Assembly (NCBI GenBank): GCA_032207245.1
Contig: CM063509.1
Location: 1,268,998 to 1,332,997, forward strand
Reading direction: 5' to 3'
Origin: Pardosa pseudoannulata
Taxonomy: Eukaryota > Arthropoda > Arachnida > Araneae > Lycosidae
Length of the DNA stretch: 64,000 nucleotides
A program made the position numbers and the translations under genes. The notes beneath the pieces were generated by a model, which was not told the DNA's origin, made no database searches, and worked only from the letters and a program-made list of their open reading frames with translations. This document shows, in pieces, positions 51,700-64,000 of this stretch; within the stretch, counting starts at the first letter, position 1; every line of letters starts with the position of its first letter.

Positions 51700-53364
51700 G
51701 TGATATGCATTGTTCCATATTTCAACAGAAAATGGAGGAATTATTTGGGTATATTTCCAAAAACAGCGGAAAATTCGCAAAATTCAACCACAGAAAATTT
51801 ACACGTTCGCGATTCTTCTCTTATAAACATAATGAATTATAATAAATATAGTATCAATCTCTTCGTCTTTAAGAAACCTACACGGTGATATGCATTGTTC
51901 CATGTTTCAACATTAAATTGAGGAGTTATTAGGTTATATTTCCAAAAACAGCGGAAAAATCGCAAAATTAAAACAAAGAAAATTTACACGTTCGCGATTC
52001 TGCTCTTATAAACAGAATGAATTATAATAAATATAGTATCAATCTCTTCGTCTTTAAAAGACCTACACGGTGATATGCATTGTTCCATGTTTCAACAGAA
52101 AATGGAGGAGTTATTTGGGTATATTTCCGAAAACAGCGGAAAATTCGCAAAATACAACTACAGAAAAGTTACACGTTCGCGATTCTGCTCTTATAAACAT
52201 AATGAATTATAATAAATATAGTATCAATCTCTTCGTTTTTAAAAGACCTACACGGTGATATGCATTGTTCCATGTTTCAACAGAAAATGGAGGAGTTATT
52301 TTGATATATTTCCGAAAACAGCGGAAAATTCGCAAAATTCAACTACAGAAAATTTACACGTTCGCGATTCTGCTCTTATAAACATAATGAATTATAATAA
52401 ATATAGTATCAATCTCTTCGTCTTTAAAAAACCTACACGCTGATATGCATTAATCCATATTTCAACAGAAAATGGAGGAGTTATTTGGGTATATTTCCGA
52501 AAAAAGCGGAAAATACGCAAAATTCAACTACAGAAAATTTACACGTTCGCGATTCTGCTCTTATAAACATAATGAATTATAATAAATATAGTATCAATCA
52601 CTTCGTTTTTAAAAGACCTACACGGTGATATGCATTGTTCCGTGTTTCAACAGAAAATGGAGGAGTTATTTGGGTATATTTCCGAAAACAGCGGAAAATT
52701 CGCAAAATTCAACTACAGAAAATTTATACGTTCGCGATTCTTCTCTTATAAACATAATGAATTATAATAAATATAGTATCAATACCTTCGTCTTTAAAAG
52801 ACCTACACGGTGATATGCATTGTTTCATGTTTCAACAGAAAATGGAGGAGTTATTTGGGTATATTTCCGAAAACAGAGGAAAATTCGCAAAATTCAACTA
52901 CAGAAAATTTACACGTTCGCGATTCTGCTCTTATAAACATAATGAATTATAATAAATATAGTATCAATCACTTCGTTTTTAAAAGACCTACACGGTGATA
53001 TGCATTGTTCCATATTTCAACAGAAAATGGAGGAATTATTTGGGTATATTTCCAAAAACAGCGGAAAATTCGCAAAATTCAACCACAGAAAATTTACACG
53101 TTCGCGATTCTTCTCTTATAAACATAATGAATTATAATAAATATAGTATCAATCTCTTCGTCTTTAAGAAACCTACACGGTGATATGCATTGTTCCATGT
53201 TTCAACATTAAATTGAGGAGTTATTAGGTTATATTTCCAAAAACAGCGGAAAAATCGCAAAATTAAAACAAAGAAAATTTACACGTTCGCGATTCTGCTC
53301 TTATAAACAGAATGAATTATAATAAATATAGTATCAATCTCTTCGTCTTTAAAAGACCTACACG
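51700..53364 (+). repeat. Two-unit block of B repeated 1295 bp apart
   Basis: The pair of units at 51700-52069 recurs at 52995-53364 (7 x 185 bp). Shared rare variants are ttccatatttcaacag, ggaggaattatttggg and caaccacagaaaa in the first unit, and gttattaggttatatttcc with aaattaaaacaaag in the second (B2) unit. This suggests duplication of a segment of about seven monomers, since partly overwritten. Confidence 0.75.
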
Positions 53365-53919
53365 GTGAAATGCATTGTTCCATGTTTCAACAGAAAAGGG
53401 AGGAGTTATTTGGGTTTATTTCCGAAAACAGCGGAAAATTCGCAAAATTCAACTACAGAAAATTCACACGTTCGCGATTCTGCTCTTATAAACAGAATGA
53501 ATTATAATAAATATAGTATCAATCTCTTCGTTTTTAAAATACCTACACGGTGATATGCATTGTTCCATGTTTCAACAGAAAATGGAGGAGTTATTTGGGT
53601 ATATTTTCGAAAACAGCGGAAAATTCGCAAAATTCAACTACAGAAAATTTACACGTTCGCGATTCTGCTCTTATAAACATAATGAATTATAATAAATATA
53701 GTATCAATCTCTTCGTCTTTAAAAGACCTACACGGTGATATGCATTGTTCCATGTTTCAACAGAAAATGGAGGAGTTATTTTGATATATTTCGGAAAACA
53801 GCGGAAAATTCGCAAAATTCAACTACAGAAAATTTACACGTTCGCGATTCTGCTCTTATAAACATAATGAATTATAATAAATATAGTATCAATCTCTTCG
53901 TCTTTAAGAAACCTACACG
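53180..53919 (+). repeat. Four-unit B block, copy 1 (copy 2 at 60543-61282)
   Basis: Four units in order: a B2 unit with aaattaaaacaaag, a unit starting cacggtgaaatgcattg with gggtttatttccg and aaaattcacacg, a unit with cgtttttaaaatacctac followed by gggtatattttcg, and a unit with gttattttgatatatttcgg. The same order with the same rare variants is found 7363 bp downstream. Copy 1 has aaaaggg in the second unit where copy 2 has aaaatgg. Confidence 0.8.
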
Positions 53920-56507
53920 GTGATATGCATTGTTCCATGTTTCAACAGAAAATGGAGGAGTTATTTGGGTATATTTCCGAAAACAGCGGAAAATTCGCAA
54001 AATTCAACTACAGAAAATTTACACGTTCGCGATTCTTCTCTTATAAACATAATGAATTATAATAAATATAGTATCAATCTCTTCGTCTTTAAGAAACCTA
54101 CACGGTGATATGCATTGTTCCATGTTTCAACATTAAATTGAGGAGTTATTTGGTTATATTTCCAAAAACAGCGAAAAAATCGCAAAATTAAAACAAAGAA
54201 AATTTACACGTTCGCGATTTTGCTCTTATAAACATAATGAATTATAATAAATATAGTATCAATCTCTTCGTCTTTAAAAGACCTACAAGCTGATATGCAT
54301 TGTTCCATGTTTCAACAGAAAATGGAGGAGTTATTTGGGTTTATTTCCGAAAACAGCGGAAAATTCGCAAAATTGAACTACAGAAAATTTACACGTTCGC
54401 GATTCTGCTCTTATAAACTTAATGAATTATAATAAATATAGTATCAATCACTTCGTCTTTAAAAGACCTACACGGTGATATGCATTGTTCCATGTTTCAA
54501 CAGAAAATGGAGGAGTTATTTTGGTATATTTCCGAAAACAGCGGAAAATTCGCAAAATTCAACTACAGAAAATTTACACTTTCGCGATTCTGCTCTTATA
54601 AACAGAATGAATTATAAGAAATATAGTATCAATCTCTTCGTCTTTAAGAGACCTACACGGTGATATGCATTGTTCCGTGTTTCAACAGAAAATGGAGGAG
54701 TTATTTGGGTATATTTCCGAAAACAGCGGAAAATTCGCAAAATTCAACTACAGAAAATTTACACGTTCGCGATTCTTCTCTTATAAACATAATGAATTAT
54801 AATAAATATAGTATCAATCTCTTCGTCTTTAAGAGACCTACACGGTGATATGCATTGTTCCATGTTTCAACATTAAATTGAGGTGTTATTTGGGTATATT
54901 TCCAAAAACAGCGGAAAAATCGCAAAATTAAAATAAAGAAAATTTACACGTTCGCGATTCTGCACTTATAAACATAATGAATTATAATAAATATAGTATC
55001 AAGCTCTTCGTCTTTAAAAGACCTACACGGTGATATGCATTGTTAAATGTTTCAACAGTAAATTGAGGAGTTATTTGGGTATATTTCCGAAAAAACCAGA
55101 AAATTCGCAAAATTCAACTACAGAAAATTTACACGTTCGCGATTCTGCTCTTATAAACAGAATGAATTATAATAAATATAGTATCAATCTCTTCGTCTTT
55201 AAGAGACCTACACGGTGATATGCATTGTTCCATGTTTCAACAGAAAATGGAGGAGTTATTTGGGTATATTTCCGAAAACAGCGGAAAATTCGCAAAATAC
55301 AACTACAGAAAATTTACACTTTCGCGATTCTGCTCTTATAAACAGAATGAATTATAATAAATATAGTATCAATCTCTTCGTCTTTAAGAGGCCTACACGG
55401 TGATATGCGTTGTTCCATGTTTGAACATTAAATTGAGGTGTTATTTGGGTATATTTCCAAAAACAGCGGAAAAATCGCAAAATTAAAATAAAGAAAATTT
55501 ACACATTCGCGATTCTGCTCTTATAAACATAATGAATTATAATAAATATAGTATCAATTTTTCGTTTTTAAAAGACCTACACGGTGATATGCATTGTTCC
55601 ATGTTTCAAAAGAAAATGGAGGAGTTATTTTGTTATATTTCGGAAAACAGCGGAAAATTCGCAAAATTCAACTACAGAAAATTTACACGTTCGCGATTCT
55701 GCTCTTATAAACAGAATGAATTATAATAAATATAGTATCAATCTCTTCGTCTTTAAGAGACCTACACGGTGATATGCATTGTTCCATGTTTCAACAGAAA
55801 ATGGAGGAGTTATTTGGGTATATTTCCGAAAACAGCGGAAAATTCGCAAAATTCAACTACAGAAAATTTACACGTTCGCGATTCTGCTCTTATAATCATA
55901 ATGAATTATAATAAAAATATTATCAATCCCTTCGTCTTTAAAAGACCTACACGGTGATATGCATTGTTCCATGTTTCAACAGAAAATGGAGGAGTTATTT
56001 GGGTATATTTCCGAAAACAGCGGAAAATTCGCAAAATTCAACTACAGAAAATTTACACGTTCGCGATTCTGCTCTTATAAACATAATGAATTATAATAAA
56101 TATAGTATCGATCTCTTCGTCTTTAAGAGACCTACACGGTGATATGCATTGTTCCATGTTTCAACATTAAATTGAGGAGTCATTTGGGTATATTTCCGAA
56201 AACAGCGGAAAATTCGCAAAATTCAACTACAGAAAATTTACTCGTTCGCGATTCTGCTCTTATAAACATAATGAATTATAATAAATATAGTATCAATCTC
56301 TTCGTCTTTAAAAACCTACACGGTGATATGCATTGTTCCATGTTTCAACATTAAATTGAGGAGTTATTTGGGTATATTTCCGAAAACAGCAGAAAATTCG
56401 CAAAATTCAACTACAGAAAATTTACACGTTCGCGATTCTGCTCTTATAAACAGAATGAATTATAATAAATATAGTATCAATCTCTTCGTCTTTAAGAGAC
56501 CTACACG

Positions 56508-56842
56508 GTGATATGCATTGTTCCATGTTTCAACAGAAAATGGAGGAGTTATTTGGGTATATTTCCGAAAACAGCAGAAAATTCGCAAAATTCAACTACA
56601 GAAAATTTACACGTTCGCGATTCTGCTCTTATAAACAGAATGAATTATAATAAATATAGTATCAAACTCTTCGTCTTTAAAAGAGACCTACATGTGAGTT
56701 ATTTGGGTATATTTCCGAAAACAGCGGAAAATTCGCAAAATTCAACTACAGAAAATTTACACTTTCGCGATTCTGCTCTTATAAACAGAATGAATTATAT
56801 TAAATATAGTATCAATCTCTTCGTCTTTAAGAGACCTACACG
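56508..56842 (+). repeat. B unit pair with a net 35-bp deletion
   Basis: Two monomers occupy 335 bp instead of 370. At 56681-56702 the sequence reads aagagacctacatgtgagtt, which jumps from cctaca to gagttatttggg and skips the NsiI segment. The short reading frames of the two units become joined into one of 112 codons. That is a consequence of the deletion and not evidence of coding. Confidence 0.85.
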
Positions 56843-59800
56843 GTGATATGCATTGTTCCATGTTTCAACATTAAATTAAGGAGTTATTTGGGTATATTTC
56901 CGAAAACAGCGGAAAATTCGCAAAATTCAACTACAGAAAATTTACACGTTCGCGATTCTGCTCTTATAAACATAATGAATTATAATAAATATAGTATCAA
57001 TCTCTTCGTCTTTAAAAGACCTACACGCTGATATGCATTAATCCATGTTTCAACAGAAAATGGAGGAGTTATTTGGGTATATTTCCGAAAACAGCGGAAA
57101 ATTCGCAAAATTCAACTACAGAAAATTTACACTTTCGCGATTCTGCTCTTATAAACAGAATGAATTATAATAAATATAGTATCAATCTCTTCGTCTTTAA
57201 GAGACCTACACGGTGATATGCATTGTTCCATGTTTCAACAGAAAATTGAGGAGTTATTTGGGTATATTTCCGAAAACAGCGGAAAATTCGCAAAATTCAA
57301 CTACAGAAAATTTACACGTTCGCGATTCTGCTCTTATAAACAGAATGAATTATAATAAATATAGTATCAATCTCTTCGTCTTTAAGAGACCTACACGGTG
57401 ATATGCATTGTTCCATGTTTCAACAGAAAATGGAGGAGTAATTTGGGTATATTTCCGAAAACAGCGGAAAATTCGCAAAATTCAACTACAGAAAATTTAC
57501 ACGTTCGCGATTCTGCTCTTATAAACATAATGAATTATAATAAATATAGTATCAATCTCTTCGTCTTTAAAAGACCTACACGGTGATATGCATTAATCCA
57601 TGTTTCAACAGAAAATGGAGGAGTTATTTGGGTATATTTCCGAAAACAGCGGAAAATTCGCAAAATTCAACTACAGAAAATTTACACGTTCGCGATTCTG
57701 CTCTTATAAACATAATGAATTATAATAAATATAGTATCAATCTCTTCGTCTTTAAAAGACCTACACGGTGATATGCATTGTTCCATGTTTCAACAGTAAA
57801 TTGAGGAGTTATTTGGGTATATTTCCAAAAACAGCGGAAAAATCGCAAAATTAAAATAAAGAAAATTTACACGTTCGCGATTCTGCACTTATAAACATAA
57901 TGAATTATAATAAATATAGTATCAATCTCTTCGTCTTTAAAAGACCTACACGGTGATATGCATTGTTCCATGTTTCAACAGAAAATGGAGGAGTTATTTG
58001 GGTATATTTCCGAAAACAGCAGAAAATTCGCAAAATTCAACTACAGAAAATTTACACGTTCGCGATTCTGCTCTTATAAACAGAATGAATTATAATAAAT
58101 ATAGTATCAATCTCTTCGTCTTTAAGAGACCTACACGGTGATATGCATTGTTCCATGTTTCAACAGAAAATGGAGGAGTTATTTGGGTATATTTCCGAAA
58201 ACAGCGGAAAATTCGCAAAATTCAACTACAGAAAATTTACACGTTCGCGATTCTGCTCTTATAAACATAATGAATTATAATAAATATAGTATCAATCCCT
58301 TCGTCTTTAAAAGACCTACACGGTGATATGCATTGTTCCATGTTTCAACAGAAAATGGAGGAGTTATTTGGGTATATTTCCGAAAACAGCGGAAAATTCG
58401 CAAAATTCAACTACAGAAAATTTACACTTTCGCGATTCTGCTCTTATAAACAGAATGAATTATAATAAATATAGTATCAATCTCTTCGTCTTTAAAAGAC
58501 CTACACGGTGATATGCATTGTTCCATGTTTCAACAGAAAATGGAGGAGTTATTTTGATATATTTCCGAAAACAGCGGAAAATTCGCAAAATTCAACTACA
58601 GAAAATTTACACGTTCGCGATTCTGCTCTTATAAACAGAATGAATTATAATAAATATAGTATCAATTCTTTCGTCTTTAAAAGACCTACACGGTGATATG
58701 CATTGTTCCATGTTTCAACAGAAAATGGAGGAGTTATTTGGGTATATTTCCGAAAACAGCGGAAAATTCGCAAAATTCAACTACAGAAAATTCACACGTT
58801 CGCGATTCTGCTCTTATAAACAGAATGAATTATAATAAATATAGTATCAATCTCTTCGTCTTTAAAAGACCTACACGGTGATATGCATTGTTCCATGTTT
58901 CAACAGAAAATGGAGGAGTTATTTGGGTATATTTCCGAAAACAGCGGAAAATTCGCAAAATTCAACTACAGAAAATTTACACTTTCGCGATTCTGCTCTT
59001 ATAAACAGAATGAATTATAATAAATATAGTATCAATCTCTTCGTCTTTAAGAGACCTACACGGTGATATGCATTGTTCCATGTTTCAACAGAAAATGGAG
59101 AAGTTATTTGAATATATTTCCGAAAACAGCGGAAAATTCGCAAAATTCAACTACAGAAAATTTACACGTTCGCGATTCTGCTCTTATAAACAGAATAAAT
59201 TATAATAAATATAGTATCAATCTCTTCGTCTTTAAGAGACCTACACGGTGATATGCATTGTTCCATGTTTCAACATTAAATTGAGGAGTTATTTGGGTAT
59301 ATTTCCGAAAACAGTGGAAAAATCGCAAAATTCAACTACAGAAAATTTACACTTTCGCGATTCTGCTCTTATAAACAGAATGAATTATAATAAATATAGT
59401 ATCAATCTCTTCGTCTTTAAGAGACCTACACGGTGATATGCATTGTTCCATGTTTCAACAGTAAATTGAGGAGTTATTTGGGTATATTTCCGAAAACAGC
59501 AGAAAATTCGCAAAATTCAACTACAGAAAATTTACACTTTCGCGATTCTGCTCTTATAAACAGAATGAATTATAATAAATATAGTATCAATCTCTTCGTC
59601 TTTAAGAGACCTACACGGTGATATGCATTGTTCCATGTTTAAACAGAAAATGGAGGAGTTATTTGGGTATATTTCCGAAAACAGCGGAAAATTCGCAAAA
59701 TTCAACTACAGAAAATTTACACGTTCGCGATTCTGCTCTTATAAACATAATGAATTATAATAAATATAGTATCAATCTCTTCGTCTTTAAGAAACCTACA

Positions 59801-60542
59801 CGGTGATATGCATTGTTCCATGTTTCAACAGAAAATGGAGGAGTTATTTGGGTATATTTCCAAAAACAGCGGAAAATTCGCAAAATTCAACTACAGAAAA
59901 TTTACACGTTCGCGATTCTGCTCTTATAAACATAATGAATTATAATAAATATAGTATCAATCTCTTCGTCTTTAAAAGACATACACGCTGATATGCATTA
60001 ATCCATGTTTCAACAGAAAATGGAGGAGTTATTTGGGTATATTTCCGAAAACAGCGGAAAATTCGCAAAATTCAACTACAGAAAATTTACACGTTCGCGA
60101 TTCTGCTCTTATAAACAGAATGAATTATAATAAATATAGTATCAAACTCTTCGTCTTTAAAAGACCTACACGGTGATATGCATTGTTCCATGTTTCAACA
60201 GAAAATGGAGGAGTTATTTGGGTATATTTCCGAAAACAGCGGAAAATTCGCAAAATTCAACTACAGAAAATTTACACGTTCGCGATTCTGCTCTTATAAA
60301 CAGAATGAATTATAATAAATATAGTATCAATCTCTTCGTCTTTAAAAGACCTACACGGTGATATGCATTGTTCCATGTTTCAACAGAAAATGGAGGAGTT
60401 ATTTGGGTATATTTCCGAAAACAGCGGAAAATTCGCAAAATTCAACTACAGAAAATTTACACGTTCGCGATTCTTCTCTTATAAACATAATGAATTATAA
60501 TAAATATAGTATCAATCTCTTCGTCTTTAAGAAACCTACACG

Positions 60543-61282
60543 GTGATATGCATTGTTCCATGTTTCAACATTAAATTGAGGAGTTATTTGGTTATATTTC
60601 CAAAAACAGCGGAAAAATCGCAAAATTAAAACAAAGAAAATTTACACGTTCGCGATTCTGCTCTTATAAACAGAATGAATTATAATAAATATAGTATCAA
60701 TCTCTTCGTCTTTAAAAGACCTACACGGTGAAATGCATTGTTCCATGTTTCAACAGAAAATGGAGGAGTTATTTGGGTTTATTTCCGAAAACAGCGGAAA
60801 ATTCGCAAAATTCAACTACAGAAAATTCACACGTTCGCGATTCTGCTCTTATAAACAGAATGAATTATAATAAATATAGTATCAATCTCTTCGTTTTTAA
60901 AATACCTACACGGTGATATGCATTGTTCCATGTTTCAACAGAAAATGGAGGAGTTATTTGGGTATATTTTCGAAAACAGCGGAAAATTCGCAAAATACAA
61001 CTACAGAAAAGTTACACGTTCGCGATTCTGCTCTTATAAACATAATGAATTATAATAAATATAGTATCAATCTCTTCGTTTTTAAAAGACCTACACGGTG
61101 ATATGCATTGTTCCATGTTTCAACAGAAAATGGAGGAGTTATTTTGATATATTTCGGAAAACAGCGGAAAATTCGCAAAATTCAACTACAGAAAATTTAC
61201 ACGTTCGCGATTCTGCTCTTATAAACAGAATGAATTATAATAAATATAGTATCAATCTCTTCGTCTTTAAGAGACCTACACG
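60543..61282 (+). repeat. Four-unit B block, copy 2 (copy 1 at 53180-53919)
   Basis: Matches 53180-53919 unit by unit, including gtgaaatgcattg (60728) and gtatattttcg (60963). The third unit differs: it has aaaatacaactacagaaaag, a variant also found in the unit at 52070. The copy is therefore mosaic, which points to conversion after duplication. B2 here reads ttatttggttat against ttattaggttat in copy 1. Confidence 0.8.
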
Positions 61283-61467
61283 GTGATATGCATTGTTCCA
61301 TGTTTCAACAGAAAATGGAGGAGTTATTTGGGTATATTTCCGAAAACAGCGGAAAATTCGCAAAATTCAACTACAGAAAATTTACACGTTCGCGATTCTG
61401 CTCTTATAAACAGAATGAATTATAATAAATATAGTATCATTCTCTTCGTCTTTAAGAGACCTACACG

Positions 61468-61552
61468 GTGACGTTCGCGATTCTGCTCTTATAATCATAA
61501 TGAATTATAATAAAAATATTATCAATCCCTTCGTCTTTAAAAGACCTACACG
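61468..61552 (+). repeat. Truncated B unit with a 100-bp internal deletion
   Basis: The unit is 85 bp. The cacggtg at its start joins directly to acgttcgcgattctgc (61471), with at most one base of microhomology. The rest of it, with cttataatcataatg and aaaaatattatcaatccc, matches the unit at 55769-55953, so its parent may have been copied from there. The lengths 185 minus 85 give a clean 100-bp loss. Confidence 0.88.
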
Positions 61553-64000
61553 GTGATATGCATTGTTCCATGTTTCAACAGAAAATGGAGGAGTTATTTT
61601 GATATATTTCGGAAAACAGCGGAAAATTCGCAAAATTCAACTACAGAAAATTTACACGTTCGCGATTCTGCTCTTATAAACAGAATGAATTATAATAAAT
61701 ATAGTATCAATCTCTTCGTCTTTAAGAGACCTACACGGTGATATGCATTGTTCCATGTTTCAACAGAAAATGGAGGAGTTATTTGGGTATGTTTCCGAAA
61801 ACAGCGGAAAATTCGCAAAATTCAACTACAGAAAATTTACACGTTCGCGATTCTGCTCTTATAATCATAATGAATTATAATAAAAATAGTATCAATCTCT
61901 TCGTCTTTAAAAGACCTACACGGTGATATGCATTGTTCCATGTTTCAACAGAAAATGGAGGAGTTATTTGGGTATATTTCCGAAAACAGCGGAAAATTCA
62001 CAAAATTCAACTACAGAAAATTTACACGTTCGCGATTCTGCTCTTATAAACATAATGAATTATAAAAAATATAGTATCAAACTCTTCGTCTTTAAAAGAC
62101 CTACACGGTGATATGCATTGTTCCATGTTTCAACAGAAAATGGAGGAGTTATTTGGGTATATTTCCAAAAACAGCGGAAAATTCGCAAAATTCAACTACA
62201 GAAAATTTACACGTTCGCGATTCTGCTCTTATAAACATAATGAATTATAATAAATATAGTATCAATCTCTTCGTCTTTAAGAGACCTACACGGTGATATG
62301 CATTGTTCCATGTTTCAACAGTAAATTGAGGAGTTATTTGGGTATATTTCCAAAAACAGCGGAAAAATCGCAAAATTTAAATAAAGAAAATTTACACGTT
62401 CGCGATTCTGCTCTTATAAACATAATGAATTATAATAAATATAGTATCAATCTCTTCGTCTTTAAAGACCTACACGGTGATATGCATTGTTCCATGTTTC
62501 AACAGAAAATGGAGGAGTTATTTGGGTATATTTCCGAAAACAGCGGAAAATTCGCAAAATTCAACTACAGAAAATTTACACGTTCGCGATTCTGCTCTTA
62601 TAAACATAATGAATTATAATAAATATAGTATCAATCTCTTCGTCTTTAAGAGACCTACACGGTGATATGCATTGTTCCATGTTTCAACATTAAATTGAGG
62701 TGTTATTTGGGTATATTTCCAAAAACAGCGGAAAAATCGCAAAATTAAAATAAAGAAAATTTACACGTTCGCGATTCTGCTCTTATAAACATAATGAATT
62801 ATAATAAATATAGTATCAATCTCTTCGTCTTTAAAAGACCTACACGGTGATATGCATTGTTCCATGTTTCAACAGTAAATTGAGGAGTAATTTGGGTATA
62901 TTTCCGAAAACAGCAGAAAATTCGCAAAATTCAACTACAGAAAATTTACACGTTCGCGATTCTGCTCTTATAAACAGAATGAATTATAATAAATATAGTA
63001 TCAATCTCTTCGTCTTTAAGAGACCTACACGGTGATATGCATTGTTCCATGTTTCAACAGAAAATGGAGGAGTTATTTGGGTATATTTCCGAAAACAGCG
63101 GAAAATTCGCAAAATTCAACTACAGAAAATTTACACGTTCGCGATTCTGCTCTTATAAACAGAATGAATTATAATAAAAATAGTATCAATCTCTTCGTCT
63201 TTAAGAGACCTACACGGTGATATGCATTGTTCCATGTTTCAACAGAAAATGGAGGAGTTATTTGGGTATATTTCCGAAAACAGCGGAAAATTAGCAAAAT
63301 TCAACTACAGAAAATTTACACGTTCGCGATTCTGCTCTTATAAACAGAATGAATTATAATAAATATAGTATCAATCTCTTCGTCTTTAAAAGACCTACAC
63401 GGTGATATGCATTGTTCCATGTTTCAACATTAAATTGAGGTGTTATTTGGGTATATTTCCAAAAACAGCGGAAAAATCGCAAAATTAAAATAAAGAAAAT
63501 TTACACGTTCGCGATTCTGCTCTTATAAACAGAATGAATTATAATAAATATAGTATCAATCTCTTCGTCTTTAAGAGACCTACACGGTGATATGCATTGT
63601 TCCATGCTTCAACAGAAAATGGAGGAGTTATTTGGGTATATTTCCGAAAACAGCGGAAAATTCGCAAAATTCAACTACAGAAAATTTACACGTTCGCGAT
63701 TCTGCTCTTATAAACAGAATGAATTATAATAAATATAGTATCAAACTCTTCGTCTTTAAAAGACCTACACGGTGATATGCATTGTTCCATGTTTCAACAG
63801 AAAATGGAGGAGTTATTTGGGTATATTTCCAAAAACAGCGGAAAATTCGCAAAATTCAACTACAGAAAATTTACACGTTCGCGATTCTGCTCTTATAAAC
63901 ATAATGAATTATAATAAATATAGTATCAATCTCTTCGTCTTTAAGAAACCTACACGGTGATATGCATTGTTCCATGTTTCAACATTAAATTGAGGAGTTA

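Larger units (their letters stand above)
41486..64000 (+). repeat. Satellite array B, forward arm, 185-bp monomer, about 122 copies
   Basis: The motif cacggtgatatgcattgttc recurs every 185 bp, apart from a few 184-bp units and two deleted units. The array continues past the window end. A 62-codon frame with a GTG start repeats in almost every unit and overlaps the next by four bases (gtga). It is an effect of the repeat, since 185 is not a multiple of 3 and the frame starts afresh each time. The arm has two domains: 41486-49851 with only the B1 subtype, and 49852-64000 with B1 and B2 (aaattaaaataaag or aaattaaaacaaag) mixed. I do not recognise the family. Confidence 0.97.

Noticed and set aside
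30546..63960. About 150 small 62-codon frames in array B, overlapping by four bases (gtga), as a coupled operon or small-protein family
   Set aside because: The frame is the same monomer each time, begins at GTG, and flips strand with the repeat orientation at 41485. 185 is not a multiple of 3, so the stop/start overlap is an arithmetic result of the period.
1..64000. CRISPR array
   Set aside because: The whole 168- or 185-bp unit is conserved from copy to copy. There are no short repeats with unique spacers and no cas genes.
1..64000. Shared origin of monomers A and B
   Set aside because: By eye they share only short A/T-rich words and tattTcc-like fragments, on neither strand enough to claim homology. 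A proper alignment would be needed to revisit this.
1..64000. Naming the species or clade from the satellites
   Set aside because: I do not recognise either monomer. Size, base content and CpG fit plants, insects and other eukaryotes. A search of the two consensus monomers against satellite collections would decide.

Overview
The window is tandem satellite DNA from end to end, and I can support no gene in it. It holds two unrelated satellite families. Family A has a 168-bp monomer and fills 1-30381, about 180 copies, all in one direction. Family B has a 185-bp monomer and fills 30482-64000, roughly 180 copies. They are separated by exactly 100 N (30382-30481), which looks like a scaffold-gap placeholder, so the real A/B boundary is not in the sequence. 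Tens of kilobases of homogeneous monomers of 168 and 185 bp, close to the nucleosome-repeat range typical of centromeric and pericentromeric satellites, point to nuclear heterochromatin of a eukaryote. I recognise neither monomer and cannot name the lineage. One counted A monomer is about 39% GC and one B monomer about 33% GC. Both keep more CpG than their base composition predicts.

Layout of array A: 1-4139 is a subarray in which a diagnostic site after the AvrII hexamer is mostly C (acgCacc). A disrupted, T-rich monomer at 4140-4308 ends it. From 4.3 kb onward the site is mostly T or A. Between about 9 and 16 kb a second subtype (gtcggttttt instead of gtaaatttta) is frequently interspersed. 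Damaged or rearranged monomers sit at 5.77-5.96, 8.48-9.04, 21.35-21.45 (a G-rich insertion of about 98 bp), 23.13 and 25.5 kb.

Layout of array B: 30482-41485 is in reverse orientation, and 41486-64000 is in forward orientation. The switch is a clean head-to-head junction at 41485/41486, a few bases from a 13-bp near-palindrome that every B monomer carries in some form. The two arms are not mirror images. The left arm mixes the main subtype (B1) with a second subtype (B2), 41.5-49.85 kb is B1 only, and B2 returns from 49852. Higher-order repeats are visible: a dimer of 370 bp (42082-43191), a tetramer of 739 bp (49852-51329, two copies), a pentamer of 925 bp (37389-39238), and dispersed block copies 1.3 and 7.36 kb apart.

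The many open reading frames are a by-product of repetition. 168 is divisible by 3, so one frame stays open across successive A monomers (up to 597 codons). 185 is not, so B gives the same 62-codon frame again and again with 4-bp overlaps. Nothing suggests a protein, operon, CRISPR array or mobile element. What merits attention is structural: the inversion junction, the hidden A/B boundary, the subarray boundaries, the higher-order repeats, and possible splice-site and dyad motifs repeated in every monomer.
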